A stretch of DNA of 64,000 nt, taken from assembly GCF_024806835.1 (NCBI RefSeq), contig NZ_JANTYU010000001.1, positions 434,001 to 498,000 of the forward strand. The letters run 5' to 3'. Both the position numbers and the translations under genes were made by a program. Shown here piece by piece: positions 26,349 through 36,147 of this stretch. The notes under the pieces were generated by a model. That model saw only the letters and a list, made by a program, of their open reading frames with translations, did no database searches and had not been told where the DNA came from. Each line of letters opens with the position of its first letter. Positions within the stretch are counted from its first letter, which is position 1. The stretch is from Xanthomonas sp. 3793. Lineage in GTDB: Bacteria; Pseudomonadota; Gammaproteobacteria; Xanthomonadales; Xanthomonadaceae.

Positions 26349-28241
26349 CTACTCCAGCTCGCTCCAGCGCGCGTATGCCGCATCCAGCTGCGCCTGCGCG
26401 TCGCTCAATGCTGCGGTGTGCGCGGTCATTGCCGCACTGTCGCGCTGATAGAACCCCGGGTCGTTCATTGCCTCGGTCAGCGCGGCGACCTGCTGCTCCA
26501 GCGTCTCGATCAAGCCAGGCAATTGCTCCAGTTCGCGCGCCTCCTTGTAGCTCAGCTTGCGCTTGGGCGCGGCATCCACCGCTGCCGCCGCAACTGCCAC
26601 GGGCGTGGTCGCTGCAGCAGTCGCCGAGGCCTTGGCGACCGCCATCGCGTTGGGCGCCGGGGTGCGCCGCTGGCGCAACGAATCGCTGTAACCGCCGACG
26701 TAATCGCCGATCAGGCCATCGCCTTCCATCACCAGCGTCGAGGTCACCACGTTGTCGAGGAAGTCGCGGTCATGGCTGACCAGCAGCAAGGTGCCGGTGT
26801 ACTCGCCCAGCAGCTCCTCCAGCAACTCCAGCGTCTCCACGTCCAGATCGTTGGTCGGTTCGTCCATCACCAGCAGGTTGGACGGCTGCGCGAACAGCCG
26901 CGCCAGCAACAGGCGATTGCGCTCGCCACCGGACAGGCGGGTGATCGGCGCGCGGGCGCGCTCGGGCGTGAACAGGAAGTCCTGCAGATACGCATGCACA
27001 TGTTTGCGCTTGCCGTTGATTTCCAGGAAATCGCGGCCTTCGGCCACGTTTTCGATGGCGCTCCAGTCCTCGCGCAGGGTCGAGCGGTACTGATCGAAAT
27101 ACGCAATCTGCAGATTGGTGCCGATGCGGATTTCGCCTTCCTGCGCCTGCAGATCGCCCAGCAGCAACTTGAGCAAGGTGGTCTTGCCGCTGCCGTTGGG
27201 GCCGATCAGGCCGATGCGATCGCCACGCTGGATGATGGTCGAAAAATCCTTGACCATCGTGCGCGCGCCGAACGCAAAGCCGACCTCCTTGGCCTCGATC
27301 ACCTTCTTGCCGGACGACTCGCCCTGCGAGACTTCCATACGCACATTACCGGTCAGATCGCGCCGCTGCACGCGCTCGTTGCGCATCGACTCCAGACGCC
27401 GCACACGGCCTTCGTCGCGGGTCCGCCGCGCCTTAATGCCCTGGCGGATCCAGATTTCTTCCTGTGCCAGCATCTTGTCGAAGCGCGCGTTTTCCTGCGC
27501 CTGCGCATTGAGCCGTTCTTCGCGGCGGCGCTCGTAATTGGCCCAGTCGCCCGGCCAGCTGGTGACCTGGCCACGGTCGATCTCGACGATGCGGGTGGCC
27601 AACGCACGCAAAAAGCGCCGGTCATGGGTCACGAACAGCACGCTGCCGTTCCAGCCTTTCAGGAACGACTCCAGCCAATCGATCGCTTCGATATCCAGAT
27701 GATTGGTGGGCTCGTCCAGCAGCAGCACATCCGGCGAGGACACCAGCGAGCGCGCCAGCAGCACGCGTCGCTTCATGCCGCCGGACAGCCGCGCAAATTC
27801 CGCATCGCCGTCCAGTTCCAGCTTGGTCAGCGTCTCGCCGACGCGCTGATCCAGCGCCCAGCCCTCGGCCGCGTCGATCTTGGCCTGCACCTTGCCGAAC
27901 GCGTCGGCGTCGAACACCTCGGCATGGCTGAGCTGGTGGAACTCGGCCAACCAGTGGCCCAACTCACCCAGGCCATCGGCCACCACATCGAACACGCTTC
28001 CGCCGGTGCCCTGCGGCACCTCCTGCTCCAGCCGTGCAATGCGCACGCCCTGCTGCACGCGCACTTCGCCGTCATCGGGCTTGAGCTCGCCGGCGATCAA
28101 TTTCATCAAGGTCGATTTGCCGGCGCCGTTGCGACCGATCAGGGCGATACGCTCGCCCGGCTCGATCGTGAGGTCGGTTTTTTCCAGCAACAAGGGGCCG
28201 CCGACGCTGTAGTCGACGCTTTGCAGAGTGATTAAAGGCAT
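26349..28241 (-). CDS. uup: ABC-F type ATPase Uup
   Basis: Protein of 630 residues without membrane segments. It has two nucleotide-binding domains, each with Walker A (GRNGAGKST near 36 and GPNGSGKTT near 345), signature (LSGGMKRR, LSGGERNR) and Walker B (LLLDEPTNHLD, LVMDEPTNDLD), joined by a charged linker. The C-terminal 90 residues are an Ala-rich linker and coiled coil (LSYKEARELEQLPGLIETLEQ region) that binds DNA in E. coli Uup. Uup affects precise excision of transposons and ribosome or replication-fork stability. Confidence 0.92.
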   Translation of the reverse strand: MPLITLQSVDYSVGGPLLLEKTDLTIEPGERIALIGRNGAGKSTLMKLIAGELKPDDGEVRVQQGVRIARLEQEVPQGTGGSVFDVVADGLGELGHWLAEFHQLSHAEVFDADAFGKVQAKIDAAEGWALDQRVGETLTKLELDGDAEFARLSGGMKRRVLLARSLVSSPDVLLLDEPTNHLDIEAIDWLESFLKGWNGSVLFVTHDRRFLRALATRIVEIDRGQVTSWPGDWANYERRREERLNAQAQENARFDKMLAQEEIWIRQGIKARRTRDEGRVRRLESMRNERVQRRDLTGNVRMEVSQGESSGKKVIEAKEVGFAFGARTMVKDFSTIIQRGDRIGLIGPNGSGKTTLLKLLLGDLQAQEGEIRIGTNLQIAYFDQYRSTLREDWSAIENVAEGRDFLEINGKRKHVHAYLQDFLFTPERARAPITRLSGGERNRLLLARLFAQPSNLLVMDEPTNDLDVETLELLEELLGEYTGTLLLVSHDRDFLDNVVTSTLVMEGDGLIGDYVGGYSDSLRQRRTPAPNAMAVAKASATAAATTPVAVAAAAVDAAPKRKLSYKEARELEQLPGLIETLEQQVAALTEAMNDPGFYQRDSAAMTAHTAALSDAQAQLDAAYARWSELE

Positions 28242-28254
28242 GGGCTGATTGTAC

Positions 28255-28330
28255 GGGAATCGGGAATGGTGAATCGGGAATGGAAAAGCCTCGCCGTTGC
28301 GATTCCCGATTCCCTACTCCCGATTCCCGC
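28255..28330. repeat. GAATCGGGAAT repeat element
   Basis: Contains GGGAATCGGGAAT (28255-28267) and GAATCGGGAAT (28271-28281) on one side and complementary GATTCCCGATTCCC (28301-28314) and CTCCCGATTCCC on the other, so it can fold back. It sits in the 100-bp promoter space between divergent uup and dbpA. A half copy of the same CCAATCCC/ATCCC type lies at 14018-14050 between ubiG and gph. Confidence 0.7.
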
Positions 28331-28341
28331 TAAAATGCGCC

Positions 28342-29718
28342 ATGAACGAATTCTCCGCGCTGCCGCTGTCGCCGGCCCTGGTCCCCGGCATCGACGCCCT
28401 TGGCTACACCGTCCTTACTCCCATCCAGGCGCAAAGCCTGCCGCCGATCCTGCAGGGGCTGGACGTCATCGCCCAGGCGCCGACCGGCAGCGGCAAGACC
28501 GCCGCCTTCGGGCTGGGCCTGCTGCAGAAGCTCGACCCGGCGCTGACCCGCGCGCAGGCGCTGGTGCTCTGCCCCACGCGCGAACTGGCCGACCAGGTCG
28601 GCAAGCAACTGCGCAAGCTGGCCACCGGCATCCCCAACATGAAGCTGGTGGTACTGACCGGCGGCATGCCACTAGGCCCGCAACTGGCCTCGCTGGAAGC
28701 GCACGACCCGCAAGTGGTGGTCGGTACGCCCGGCCGCATCCAGGAACTGGCCCGCAAGCGCGCCCTGCACCTGGGCGGGGTCCGCACGCTGGTGCTGGAC
28801 GAGGCCGATCGCATGCTCGACATGGGTTTCGAAGAACCCATCCGCGAGATCGCCAGCCGCTGCGACAAGCACCGCCAGAGCCTGCTGTTCTCGGCCACCT
28901 TCCCGGACATCATCCGCACGCTGGCGCGCGAGATCCTCAAGGACCCGATCGAAATCACCGTCGAAGGCGCCGACAGCGCGCCGGAAATCGACCAGCAGTT
29001 CTTCGAGGTCGACCCGACCTATCGGCAGAAGGCCGTCGCCGGCCTGCTGCTGCGCTTCAGCCCCGAATCCAGCGTGGTGTTCTGCAATACCCGCAAGGAA
29101 GTGGACGAGGTGGCCGGCTCGCTGCAGGAATTCGGTTTTTCAGCGCTGGCGTTGCATGGCGACATGGAACAACGCGACCGCGATGAAGTGCTGGTGCGTT
29201 TCGTCAACCGCAGCTGCAACGTGCTGGTGGCCAGCGACGTGGCCGCGCGCGGGCTGGACGTGGAAGACCTGTCGGCCGTGGTCAACTACGAGCTGCCCAC
29301 CGATACCGAAACCTACCGGCATCGCATCGGCCGCACCGCGCGCGCCGGCAAGCACGGCCTGGCGCTGAGCCTGGTGGCACCGCGCGAAGCGGCGCGTGCG
29401 CAGGCACTGGAAGCCGAACAGGGCCAGCCGCTGAAGTGGTCGCGTGCGCCGCTGGCCACCGCCCGCCCGGCGCAGCTGCCGCAGGCGGCGATGACCACGT
29501 TGCGGATCGACGGCGGCAAGACCGACAAGCTGCGCGCTGGCGACATCCTCGGCGCATTGACCGGCGAAGCCGGACTCTCTGGCGCGGCGATCGGCAAGAT
29601 CGCCATCTACCCCACCCGCTCCTATGTCGCCATCGCCCGCGCGCATGTCGCCAAGGCGCTGACGCACTTGCACGCAGGCAAGATCAAGGGACGCCGGTTT
29701 CGGGTCAGCAAGCTCTAA
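28342..29718 (+). CDS. dbpA: ATP-dependent RNA helicase DbpA
   Basis: Protein of 458 residues of the DEAD-box family. Motifs in order: Q motif YTVLTPIQAQ, APTGSGKT, PTRELADQ, TPGRI, VLDEADRMLDMG, FSATFP, VVFCNTRKEVD, ASDVAARGLDVE and HRIGRTARAG. The C-terminal 75 residues (MTTLRIDGGKTDKLR to GRRFRVSKL) form the DbpA RNA-binding domain that recognises hairpin 92 of 23S rRNA, so the role is late 50S ribosome assembly. The ATG at 28342 is preferred; the frame extends upstream only into the repeat element. Confidence 0.93.
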   Translation: MNEFSALPLSPALVPGIDALGYTVLTPIQAQSLPPILQGLDVIAQAPTGSGKTAAFGLGLLQKLDPALTRAQALVLCPTRELADQVGKQLRKLATGIPNMKLVVLTGGMPLGPQLASLEAHDPQVVVGTPGRIQELARKRALHLGGVRTLVLDEADRMLDMGFEEPIREIASRCDKHRQSLLFSATFPDIIRTLAREILKDPIEITVEGADSAPEIDQQFFEVDPTYRQKAVAGLLLRFSPESSVVFCNTRKEVDEVAGSLQEFGFSALALHGDMEQRDRDEVLVRFVNRSCNVLVASDVAARGLDVEDLSAVVNYELPTDTETYRHRIGRTARAGKHGLALSLVAPREAARAQALEAEQGQPLKWSRAPLATARPAQLPQAAMTTLRIDGGKTDKLRAGDILGALTGEAGLSGAAIGKIAIYPTRSYVAIARAHVAKALTHLHAGKIKGRRFRVSKL

Positions 29719-30031
29719 GCAACAGTCGCAGCCTGCGCGGGCGCACGAACCTTGCAGCGGTGCTGGCCGAGTCCAGCGAGTCTTGCTACACAGGAGGCGG
29801 CCGGTGCAATGCCGGCCGCGTGCCAGGCGTTGCTGGCGTGACGCCGTTGCATGCACCGGCAACCCGCGCCTGTCGCAAGGCACGATCAAGACCGACCAAA
29901 CGCACACCAGCGATGAGCGCTTGGCAGGCAGCCGAGCATGGCGGAAAGCCGCGATGCAGGTGCGTGCGGCACAGTCCGAACACCGATCACGTCGACCTTC
30001 CGCCAAGCGCGCTCAGCTCGGTCGTCCGACC
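29719..30031. other. Intergenic region between convergent dbpA and apt
   Basis: 313 bp with no convincing gene, RNA or strong terminator. Short open frames here lack start signals and coding bias. Confidence 0.5.
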
Positions 30032-30592
30032 TCAGTAAGCCAAGGTCGCCAGCAGCGGCACATCGTTGGCCCATTTCTCGCGGCCCTGCAGCGCCTTCAG
30101 CTCGACCAGCACCGCCGCACCGACGACCTCCAGCTCCAGCTGTGCGGCCAGCGCCAGCGCGGCACGCAGCGTGCCGCCGGTGGCCAGCACGTCGTCGACA
30201 ATCAGCACGCGCGCGCCGCGCGGCAGCGCGTCTTCATGCATTTCGATGCGATCGGTACCGTATTCCAGCGCATATTCCTGGATCAGCGTCCGCCCGGGCA
30301 GCTTGCCCGGCTTGCGCACCGGCACGAACCCGGTGCGCAGTTCGCGTGCCAGGGCTGCCCCGAGGATGAAGCCGCGCGCCTCGATGCCCAGCACCGCATC
30401 CAGCGGCGTGGTGCGCCAGGGCTGCGCCATTTCATCCAGCGCAGAGGCAAAATCCGGGCCGTCGGACAATAGCGGCGTGATGTCCTTGAACACGATCCCT
30501 GGCTTGGGAAAGTCGCCAATGTCGCGAATCCGTTCCGACCAGTGATTGGGGCCGGAGGCGTTGCTGCCGGCGCAGCGGGTACAGTCTGTCAT
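30032..30592 (-). CDS. apt: Adenine phosphoribosyltransferase
   Basis: Protein of 186 residues that salvages adenine to AMP with PRPP. Family marks: [21 protein letters not shown], the [10 protein letters not shown] loop, [23 protein letters not shown], and the PRPP motif [14 protein letters not shown]. The N-terminal 18 residues ([18 protein letters not shown]) are longer than in E. coli Apt and contain two cysteines; a later start is not obvious because no other ATG occurs. Confidence 0.95.
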   Translation of the reverse strand: MTDCTRCAGSNASGPNHWSERIRDIGDFPKPGIVFKDITPLLSDGPDFASALDEMAQPWRTTPLDAVLGIEARGFILGAALARELRTGFVPVRKPGKLPGRTLIQEYALEYGTDRIEMHEDALPRGARVLIVDDVLATGGTLRAALALAAQLELEVVGAAVLVELKALQGREKWANDVPLLATLAY

Positions 30593-30684
30593 GGTGGGAT
30601 GGCGTCGTTGCCAGTGGGGACAGCCGTATTCTAGGCTGCGCAGCCCTTGGCGCGGCAGTTACAGCGTCCGTGCGTCTGAGCGCG

Positions 30685-32241
30685 TCAGGAACTGCAGGAC
30701 AGCATCGAACACCCGGCGCGATCGCGCGCCCACTCCGGCCGGCGGGCTGCGAACGCGGCATTGCCGGGCTGGTCGTCATAGGGCCGGCGCATGACCTCCA
30801 GCAAATCCTGTACGCCCGATGGATCGCCCTGCTCGGCCTTGTCGATCGCCTGCTGCGCCAGGTAATTGCGCAGCACGTAACGCGGGTTGGCCAGGCGCAT
30901 CCGCTCGCGCCGTTGTTCCGGCGACAAGCTGTCCTGCTGCAACCGGAGGGCATAGCGCTGCAGCCAATCGTGCAGCTGCGGCGCATTCGCCTGGCGCTTG
31001 TCGTCGTCGTAGAACGCATCGCGCAGCAACTGCGGATCCGGATGCTCGGGTGTGACGTCGAGCAAGGCGCGGAAGGCCAGCGTCATGTCCATTTCCGCGT
31101 CGCGCATCAGCGCGCGCAGTGCATCGATCAGTTGCAGGTCCTCGTCGCGGCACTCGGCCAGCCCCAACTTGGCGGCGGTGTCGTTGCGGTCGCAGGCCAG
31201 ATATGTATCGCGAAAGCGATCCAGCCCCTGTTGCAAGGCAGCGGCGTCGGCGAACAGCGGCGCCAGCGCCTGCGCCAGCCGGCCCAGGTTCCAATACGCC
31301 ACCTGCGGCTGGGTGCCGAAGCGATAGCGGCGGCCCTGCGCGTCGGTGGTGTTCGGGGTCCAGTCCGGGTCGTAATCGTCGACCCACCCATACGGGCCGT
31401 AGTCGATGGTCAGGCCCAGGATCGACATGTTGTCGGTATTCATCACCCCGTGCACGAAGCCCACCCGCATCCAGTGCGCCACCATCACTGCCGTGCGTTC
31501 GCAGACCTGCGCGAACCAGGCTGCGTACAACGCCTCGCCCGTACCTTGCAGTTCGGGGAAATCGCGCGCGATGGTGAAGTCCGCCCATTGCCGCAGCAGC
31601 GCCATGTCGCCGCGCACGCTCGGCAATTCGAAATTACCGAAACGAACGAACGATGGCGCCACCCGGCATACGATCGCTCCCGGCTCCCGCTGCGGCCGGC
31701 CGTCGTAGAACATGTCGCGCACCACTGCATCGCCGGTGGTCACCAGGCTCAGCGCACGCGTCGTCGGCACGCCCAGGTGATGCATCGCTTCGCTGCACAG
31801 GAATTCGCGAATCGACGAACGCAACACGGCCCGGCCATCGGCGCCGCGCGAATACGGCGTGGGGCCGGCCCCCTTGAGCTGCAATTCGTGGCGCCCGCCA
31901 TCCACACCGACCGCTTCGCCCAGCGAAATCGCCCGGCCGTCGCCCAGTTGGCCGGCCCAATGGCCGAACTGGTGCCCACCGTAGTTGACCGCCCATGGCT
32001 GCATGCCCGGATACAGCGCATTCCCGCCAAAGACCTCGGCAAAGCGCGTGCTGGCAATCTCGGCCGCATCGAACCCAAGCAGCTGCGCCATCTCCGGCGA
32101 GTAAGCCAACACGCGCGGTGCGGCGACCGGCGTCGGCAACACCGACGACCAGGCCGCGCCGACCTCGCGACGGCGCGGCCCGTGCTCCGGGTCGCCGGGC
32201 AACTGCTGGCGCAGGCGATTATCAAAATGCAGGTCTGTCAT
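30685..32241 (-). CDS. selO: Protein adenylyltransferase SelO (YdiU)
   Basis: Protein of 518 residues with a pseudokinase fold that transfers AMP to protein Ser/Thr/Tyr. Seen in sequence: [19 protein letters not shown], the nucleotide-binding [39 protein letters not shown], and the catalytic region [22 protein letters not shown], where the Asp-Asn pair and the later Asp match the E. coli proton acceptor and metal ligands. The C-terminus ends CSMLSCSS; animal SelO proteins carry selenocysteine near this position, so this is the cysteine form. The role in E. coli is redox-stress signalling. Confidence 0.94.
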   Translation of the reverse strand: MTDLHFDNRLRQQLPGDPEHGPRRREVGAAWSSVLPTPVAAPRVLAYSPEMAQLLGFDAAEIASTRFAEVFGGNALYPGMQPWAVNYGGHQFGHWAGQLGDGRAISLGEAVGVDGGRHELQLKGAGPTPYSRGADGRAVLRSSIREFLCSEAMHHLGVPTTRALSLVTTGDAVVRDMFYDGRPQREPGAIVCRVAPSFVRFGNFELPSVRGDMALLRQWADFTIARDFPELQGTGEALYAAWFAQVCERTAVMVAHWMRVGFVHGVMNTDNMSILGLTIDYGPYGWVDDYDPDWTPNTTDAQGRRYRFGTQPQVAYWNLGRLAQALAPLFADAAALQQGLDRFRDTYLACDRNDTAAKLGLAECRDEDLQLIDALRALMRDAEMDMTLAFRALLDVTPEHPDPQLLRDAFYDDDKRQANAPQLHDWLQRYALRLQQDSLSPEQRRERMRLANPRYVLRNYLAQQAIDKAEQGDPSGVQDLLEVMRRPYDDQPGNAAFAARRPEWARDRAGCSMLSCSS

Positions 32242-32522
32242 GCGCCAAGCCTAGGCCAGCGACGGTGAACTTGGCATGGGCGGCCGCCGCATCCGCGCTG
32301 GCGGGCGCCTCGTATTCTCCACTTCGCATGCCGACACCAAGCGAGCTCCTCCTGCACATGCTGGCGACAACAGATCAACGCTAATACGCAGCGCCATCGC
32401 CACGCTCCCGTAGCTGCGACGCAGTTGCGGATGCCACCACCGAACAAGGCGGAACGATTCAACACGCGTCGCCCGTCATCAGCCGCCTGGCTCCACACCT
32501 CTTCCCTCAACCGACATCGCCC

Positions 32523-33398
32523 ATGCCTCTTCGCGCCTCCCGCTGGATCCGTCCCGCCATCCTGCTGCTTGGCTCCCTCACGTTGACGGCCTGCAGCAGC
32601 GTGTTCTTTGGCGGCATCAATGCCGTCTCCAGTCGCGAGGGCGTCGTCGAACATCCCAACCAGGTGTTCGATCCGGAGCACGGCCTGGCCCTGGATGTCT
32701 ACCAGCCACGCGGTGCGGTGGGTGCACCAGTGGTGGTGTTCTTCTATGGCGGCACCTGGAAACGCGGCAAGCGCGCCAACTATCGCTGGATGGGTGAGGC
32801 CCTGGCCCGTCAAGGTGTGGTCGCAATGGTGGCCGACTACCGCAAGTACCCGCAGGTGGGGCTGCAAGGCTTCATGGCCGACGCCGCCCGCGCGACCGCA
32901 TGGAGCGCCCGGCATGCGCGCGAATATGGCGGCGACCCCAAGCGACTGGCGGTGATGGGGCATTCGGCCGGCGCCCATATCGCCGGTCTGCTGGCGACCG
33001 ATGGCCACTGGCTACAGGCGCAAGGCCTTCAGCCCCAGCAGCTATGCGGCTTTGTCGGCCTGGCCGGCCCCTACGATTTTCTTCCGATGACCGACCCCGA
33101 ACTTGTCGAGATCTTCGGCACCTCGCAGGACGAGCAGGCCAGGTCGCAGCCGGTCCTGCATGTCGACGGCAACGAGCCGCCGATGCTGTTGTTGCATGGC
33201 GATGCCGACCGCGTCGTTGAGCCACAGAACAGCACCGCGCTGGCTTCGGCCATGCGTGGCGAGGGCAAAAACGTACAGGTCAAGCTCTACCCAGGAGTCG
33301 GCCACATGGGTCTGGTGCTCGCCTTCCGCAAGCCGCCGGCCGACTCGCCGGAACTGCGCGACACCCTGCACTTCCTTCGTCAGTGCCAGGCACCCTGA
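32523..33398 (+). CDS. Alpha/beta hydrolase lipoprotein
   Basis: Protein of 291 residues. The N-terminus ends in a lipobox (LGSLTLTACSS), so it is probably a membrane-anchored lipoprotein. The alpha/beta hydrolase fold is shown by FFYGGTW (oxyanion region, Tyr in place of the usual His), the nucleophile elbow GHSAGAH, an Asp in LLLHGDADRVVEP and His in GVGHMG, a complete catalytic triad. It is probably a carboxylesterase of the hormone-sensitive-lipase/BD-FAE type; the substrate is unknown. It is convergent with a glutathione S-transferase gene. Confidence 0.85.
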   Translation: MPLRASRWIRPAILLLGSLTLTACSSVFFGGINAVSSREGVVEHPNQVFDPEHGLALDVYQPRGAVGAPVVVFFYGGTWKRGKRANYRWMGEALARQGVVAMVADYRKYPQVGLQGFMADAARATAWSARHAREYGGDPKRLAVMGHSAGAHIAGLLATDGHWLQAQGLQPQQLCGFVGLAGPYDFLPMTDPELVEIFGTSQDEQARSQPVLHVDGNEPPMLLLHGDADRVVEPQNSTALASAMRGEGKNVQVKLYPGVGHMGLVLAFRKPPADSPELRDTLHFLRQCQAP

Positions 33399-33523
33399 GG
33401 TGGGGCTGGCGCACGTCATGCACCGCTGAATAACTGCTGCCCCGGCAAGCCCGCTGGCTCAGCAGGCGCCGCCGCTACAGCAACCACGTGGCTGGCAACG
33501 TCATGCCGTTGCCGGCCCTGGCA

Positions 33524-34222
33524 TCAGTCGTTGCTATTGCGGCCCATCAGCGCATAGGGGCCACCCTTCTTCAGTGCAGCCTGGTACGCAGGGCGCGCCT
33601 CGATCCGCTCCAGGAACGCGCGCAATTGCGGGTAGCTCTCCAGCCCGCCGCCGCGCGCGGCGGCAGCCTGCGCCGGAAAACTCATCTGGATGTCGGCAGC
33701 GGTAAAGCGTTCGCCGGCAAACCAGGCGTTGGCCTGCAGCGACTGTTCCATCCAATCCAGATGCAACTTCACCTGCGGGCCGACAAAACCCGACATCGCC
33801 TTGTCCACGATGGCACGCGCGATGGGCTTGGCAAAGAACGGCATCGGCGCGCTGCGGATACGAGCGAAGATCAGCGTCATCAGTAGCGGCGGCATCGCCG
33901 AGCCTTCGGCGTAGTGCATCCAGTAGCGGAACTGCTGACGTTCGGGTGAGTCGATGGGGCGTGCAGGCGGCGACAACGCGCATTCGGTGTCGTAGCGCTC
34001 GGTCAGGTAGTCGAGGATGGCGCCCGACTCGGCGATGGTCAGGTCGCCATCGACAATGATCGGCGACTTGCCAAGCGGGTGGATCGCGCGCAACTCCGCC
34101 GGGGCCAGCATGGTCTTGGGATCGCGCTCGTGGCGCACGATCTGGTAAGGCAGTGCCAACTCCTCGAGCAGCCACAGCACGCGCTGCGAACGGGAGTTGT
34201 TGAGATGGTGAACAGTGATCAT
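33524..34222 (-). CDS. Glutathione S-transferase
   Basis: Protein of 232 residues. The N-terminal thioredoxin-like domain (about 1-80) contains NNSRSQRVLWLLEEL with the candidate catalytic Ser, LGKSPIIVDGDLTIAESGAILDYL with the conserved Ser that binds the glutamyl part of glutathione, and a C-terminal all-helical domain with FTAADIQMSFP. It is cytoplasmic and probably detoxifies electrophiles. The start at 34222 is preferred over 34237 because MITVHHL is the usual beginning of the first strand. Confidence 0.88.
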   Translation of the reverse strand: MITVHHLNNSRSQRVLWLLEELALPYQIVRHERDPKTMLAPAELRAIHPLGKSPIIVDGDLTIAESGAILDYLTERYDTECALSPPARPIDSPERQQFRYWMHYAEGSAMPPLLMTLIFARIRSAPMPFFAKPIARAIVDKAMSGFVGPQVKLHLDWMEQSLQANAWFAGERFTAADIQMSFPAQAAAARGGGLESYPQLRAFLERIEARPAYQAALKKGGPYALMGRNSND

Positions 34223-34572
34223 GGCAAGCGGCCGCACACGGAAAGCGTCATCCTAACCATCCGGACGTCGTTGCCGTGCGCAAGCCGTGCCGCGGCCGCG
34301 ATGTAGTGCGCCGCGCAGTGGCCCAGCCATTTGCCTGCTCGCGGCGAGCAACGCTCCACATGCGGGCCGGCGTCTGTTGCAGGCGGTGCCACGTAGTCGA
34401 TGACGCCGGGACGAAAATTCGGCAGGCCGCAGAAATCACCCACGGCCTGGATGCAGAAGACCAGCCATCTCCGATGACACAAGCCCCGCTGCACGGGGTA
34501 CGCAGCGGACAATAAAAAACGCCGGCCGCTTGCGCGACCGGCGTTTTTGGCAACCCTAAGGTTGCAGACGGA
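34223..34572. other. Intergenic region between GST and cold-shock genes
   Basis: 350 bp. The right end holds the cold-shock gene terminator (34515-34548) and the left end should hold the GST promoter. I see no further gene; the overlapping frame at 34248-34742 is a shadow of the cold-shock gene region. Confidence 0.5.
34515..34548 (-). terminator. Rho-independent terminator of the cold-shock gene
   Basis: GC-rich hairpin AAAAACGCCGG/CCGGCGTTTTT around a GCAA-type loop with A and T tracts on both sides, 25 bp after the stop codon. Confidence 0.9.
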
Positions 34573-34788
34573 TTAGACCGCCTGCACCTGGTCAGCCTGC
34601 ATGCCCTTCTGGCCCTGCACGGCGACGAAGGTGACCTTCTGGCCTTCCTGCAGCGACTTGAAGCCGGTGCCCTGGATGGCACGGAAGTGCACGAACAGGT
34701 CCGGGCCGCTTTCCGGGGTGATGAAGCCGAAGCCCTTGGCATCGTTGAACCACTTCACGGTACCGCTCTGACGTGATGCATCTGACAT
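34573..34788 (-). CDS. Cold-shock protein, CspA family
   Basis: Protein of 71 residues forming a single OB-fold nucleic-acid binding domain. Both RNA-binding motifs are present: KGFGFI (RNP1) and DLFVHF (RNP2), with GTVKWFNDA at the start. It should act as an RNA chaperone. The ATG at 34788 has GGAGTTAGTAAA upstream; a frame extending to 35049 is non-coding. The space to the divergent yaiI gene is 268 bp, which leaves room for the long structured leader common in cold-shock mRNAs. A clear terminator follows. Confidence 0.95.
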   Translation of the reverse strand: MSDASRQSGTVKWFNDAKGFGFITPESGPDLFVHFRAIQGTGFKSLQEGQKVTFVAVQGQKGMQADQVQAV

Positions 34789-35056
34789 TTTACTAACTCC
34801 TGAACTATAGATGGATAAATCGCAGCGTCCGAAAAGCCGGAGCTGAGACTGAGTTGCAGGCGTTGGTAAAGCGGAACGATGAAGCGAGATCTGTAACGAT
34901 CCGGCTGCACCAGGCCACGATTCACGGTGACCCTTGCAAACACAGTGCGTGCACAGTACTCGTGTTTTCGGCAAAAAGCGACACCTTGCGTCAAATCTTT
35001 TGCCGTCAGGCCAAATCCGACTGTCTGTCGGGCCCATCCCCATCCACAATCACTCG

Positions 35057-35542
35057 ATGAATACGCCTCCAGCACCGAGACGCGCGCAGATCTGGGTCGA
35101 TGCCGATGCCTGCCCTGCGGTGATCCGCGACATCCTGTTCCGCGCCGCAGCACGCACCGGCATTGCCGTGACCCTGGTCGCCAACCACTATCTCAGTACG
35201 CCTTCCCTGCCCCATGTACGCGCCTTGCAGGTGCCCGGCGGCCCGGACGCGGCCGACGATGCGATCGCCGAACGGGTGGCCGCGGGTGACCTGGTGGTGA
35301 CCCAGGACATCCCGCTGGCTGCGCGCGCGCTGGAAGCAGGCGCCGCGGCGGTCGGGCTGCGCGGCGAAGCGTTCACCAGCAACACCATCGCCGAGCGCCT
35401 GTCGGTGCGAGGCTTCATGGAAGAGCTGCGCGGTGCCGGCATCGCAACCGGCGGGCCAGCGGCGCTGCATGCCCGCGATCGTCAGGCCTTCGCCGCCCAG
35501 CTGGACCGCTGGCTGGCTGGGCAACCACGCGCGCGGACGTAA
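35057..35542 (+). CDS. yaiI: UPF0178 family protein YaiI/YqxD
   Basis: Protein of 161 residues of a widespread family of unknown function with a PIN-like/NYN fold. Family marks: [16 protein letters not shown] at the start, [41 protein letters not shown], and [17 protein letters not shown]. The conserved acidic residues suggest nuclease ancestry (inference). The ATG at 35057 matches the family start; the frame extends upstream without homology. Confidence 0.92.
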   Translation: MNTPPAPRRAQIWVDADACPAVIRDILFRAAARTGIAVTLVANHYLSTPSLPHVRALQVPGGPDAADDAIAERVAAGDLVVTQDIPLAARALEAGAAAVGLRGEAFTSNTIAERLSVRGFMEELRGAGIATGGPAALHARDRQAFAAQLDRWLAGQPRART

Positions 35543-35598
35543 CGCGCCGTAGCTGGGACGGGCGCGTATCATGAGCGCCCTTTGCAATCGGCATCCTG

Positions 35599-36147
35599 AT
35601 GGCCCTCACCGCCACCGTCCGCAGGGCGGAGCTCCAGATCAGCGACATGGACCGCGGCTACTACGCCAACCATTCGCTGACCCTGGCCCAACACCCTTCC
35701 GAAACCGACGAGCGCCTGATGGTGCGCCTGCTCGCGTTCGCCCTGTTCGCCGATGACCGCCTGGAATTCGGCCGCGGTCTCAGCAACGACGACGAGCCCG
35801 ACCTGTGGCGGCGCGACTACACCGGCGACCCGGACCTGTGGATCGACCTCGGCCAGCCCGATGAAAGCCGCGTGCGCAAGGCCTGCAACCGCTCGCGCGA
35901 AGCGGTGGTCATCGGCTACGGCGGTCAGGCTACCGAGACCTGGTGGAAGAAGCACGCCAACGCCATGGGCCGGCACCGCAACCTGCGCGTGATCGAACTC
36001 GACTCCCAGGCCACCGAAGCGCTGGGCGCGCTGATCCAGCGCGGCATGCGCTTTGATGTGATCATCCAGGACGGCGAAGTGCAGATGCTGGCCGACCACG
36101 GCAGCGTCACCCTGACCCCGATGGTGCGACAAGCGCCGGCCGAATGA
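35599..36147 (+). CDS. yaeQ: YaeQ family protein
   Basis: Protein of 182 residues with the family sequences ALTATVRRAELQISDMDRGYY, HPSETDERLMVRLLAFALFA, GRGLSNDDEPDLWRRDYTGD and IDLGQPDESRVRKA. YaeQ has a nuclease-like (PD-(D/E)XK) fold and was linked to haemolysin transcription as a multicopy suppressor; its biochemical role is unclear. It overlaps the next gene by four bases (ATGA). Confidence 0.94.
   Translation: MALTATVRRAELQISDMDRGYYANHSLTLAQHPSETDERLMVRLLAFALFADDRLEFGRGLSNDDEPDLWRRDYTGDPDLWIDLGQPDESRVRKACNRSREAVVIGYGGQATETWWKKHANAMGRHRNLRVIELDSQATEALGALIQRGMRFDVIIQDGEVQMLADHGSVTLTPMVRQAPAE

Noticed and set aside
26418-28235. 605-codon open frame opposite uup
   Set aside because: Shadow frame; uup carries two complete ABC domains on the other strand.
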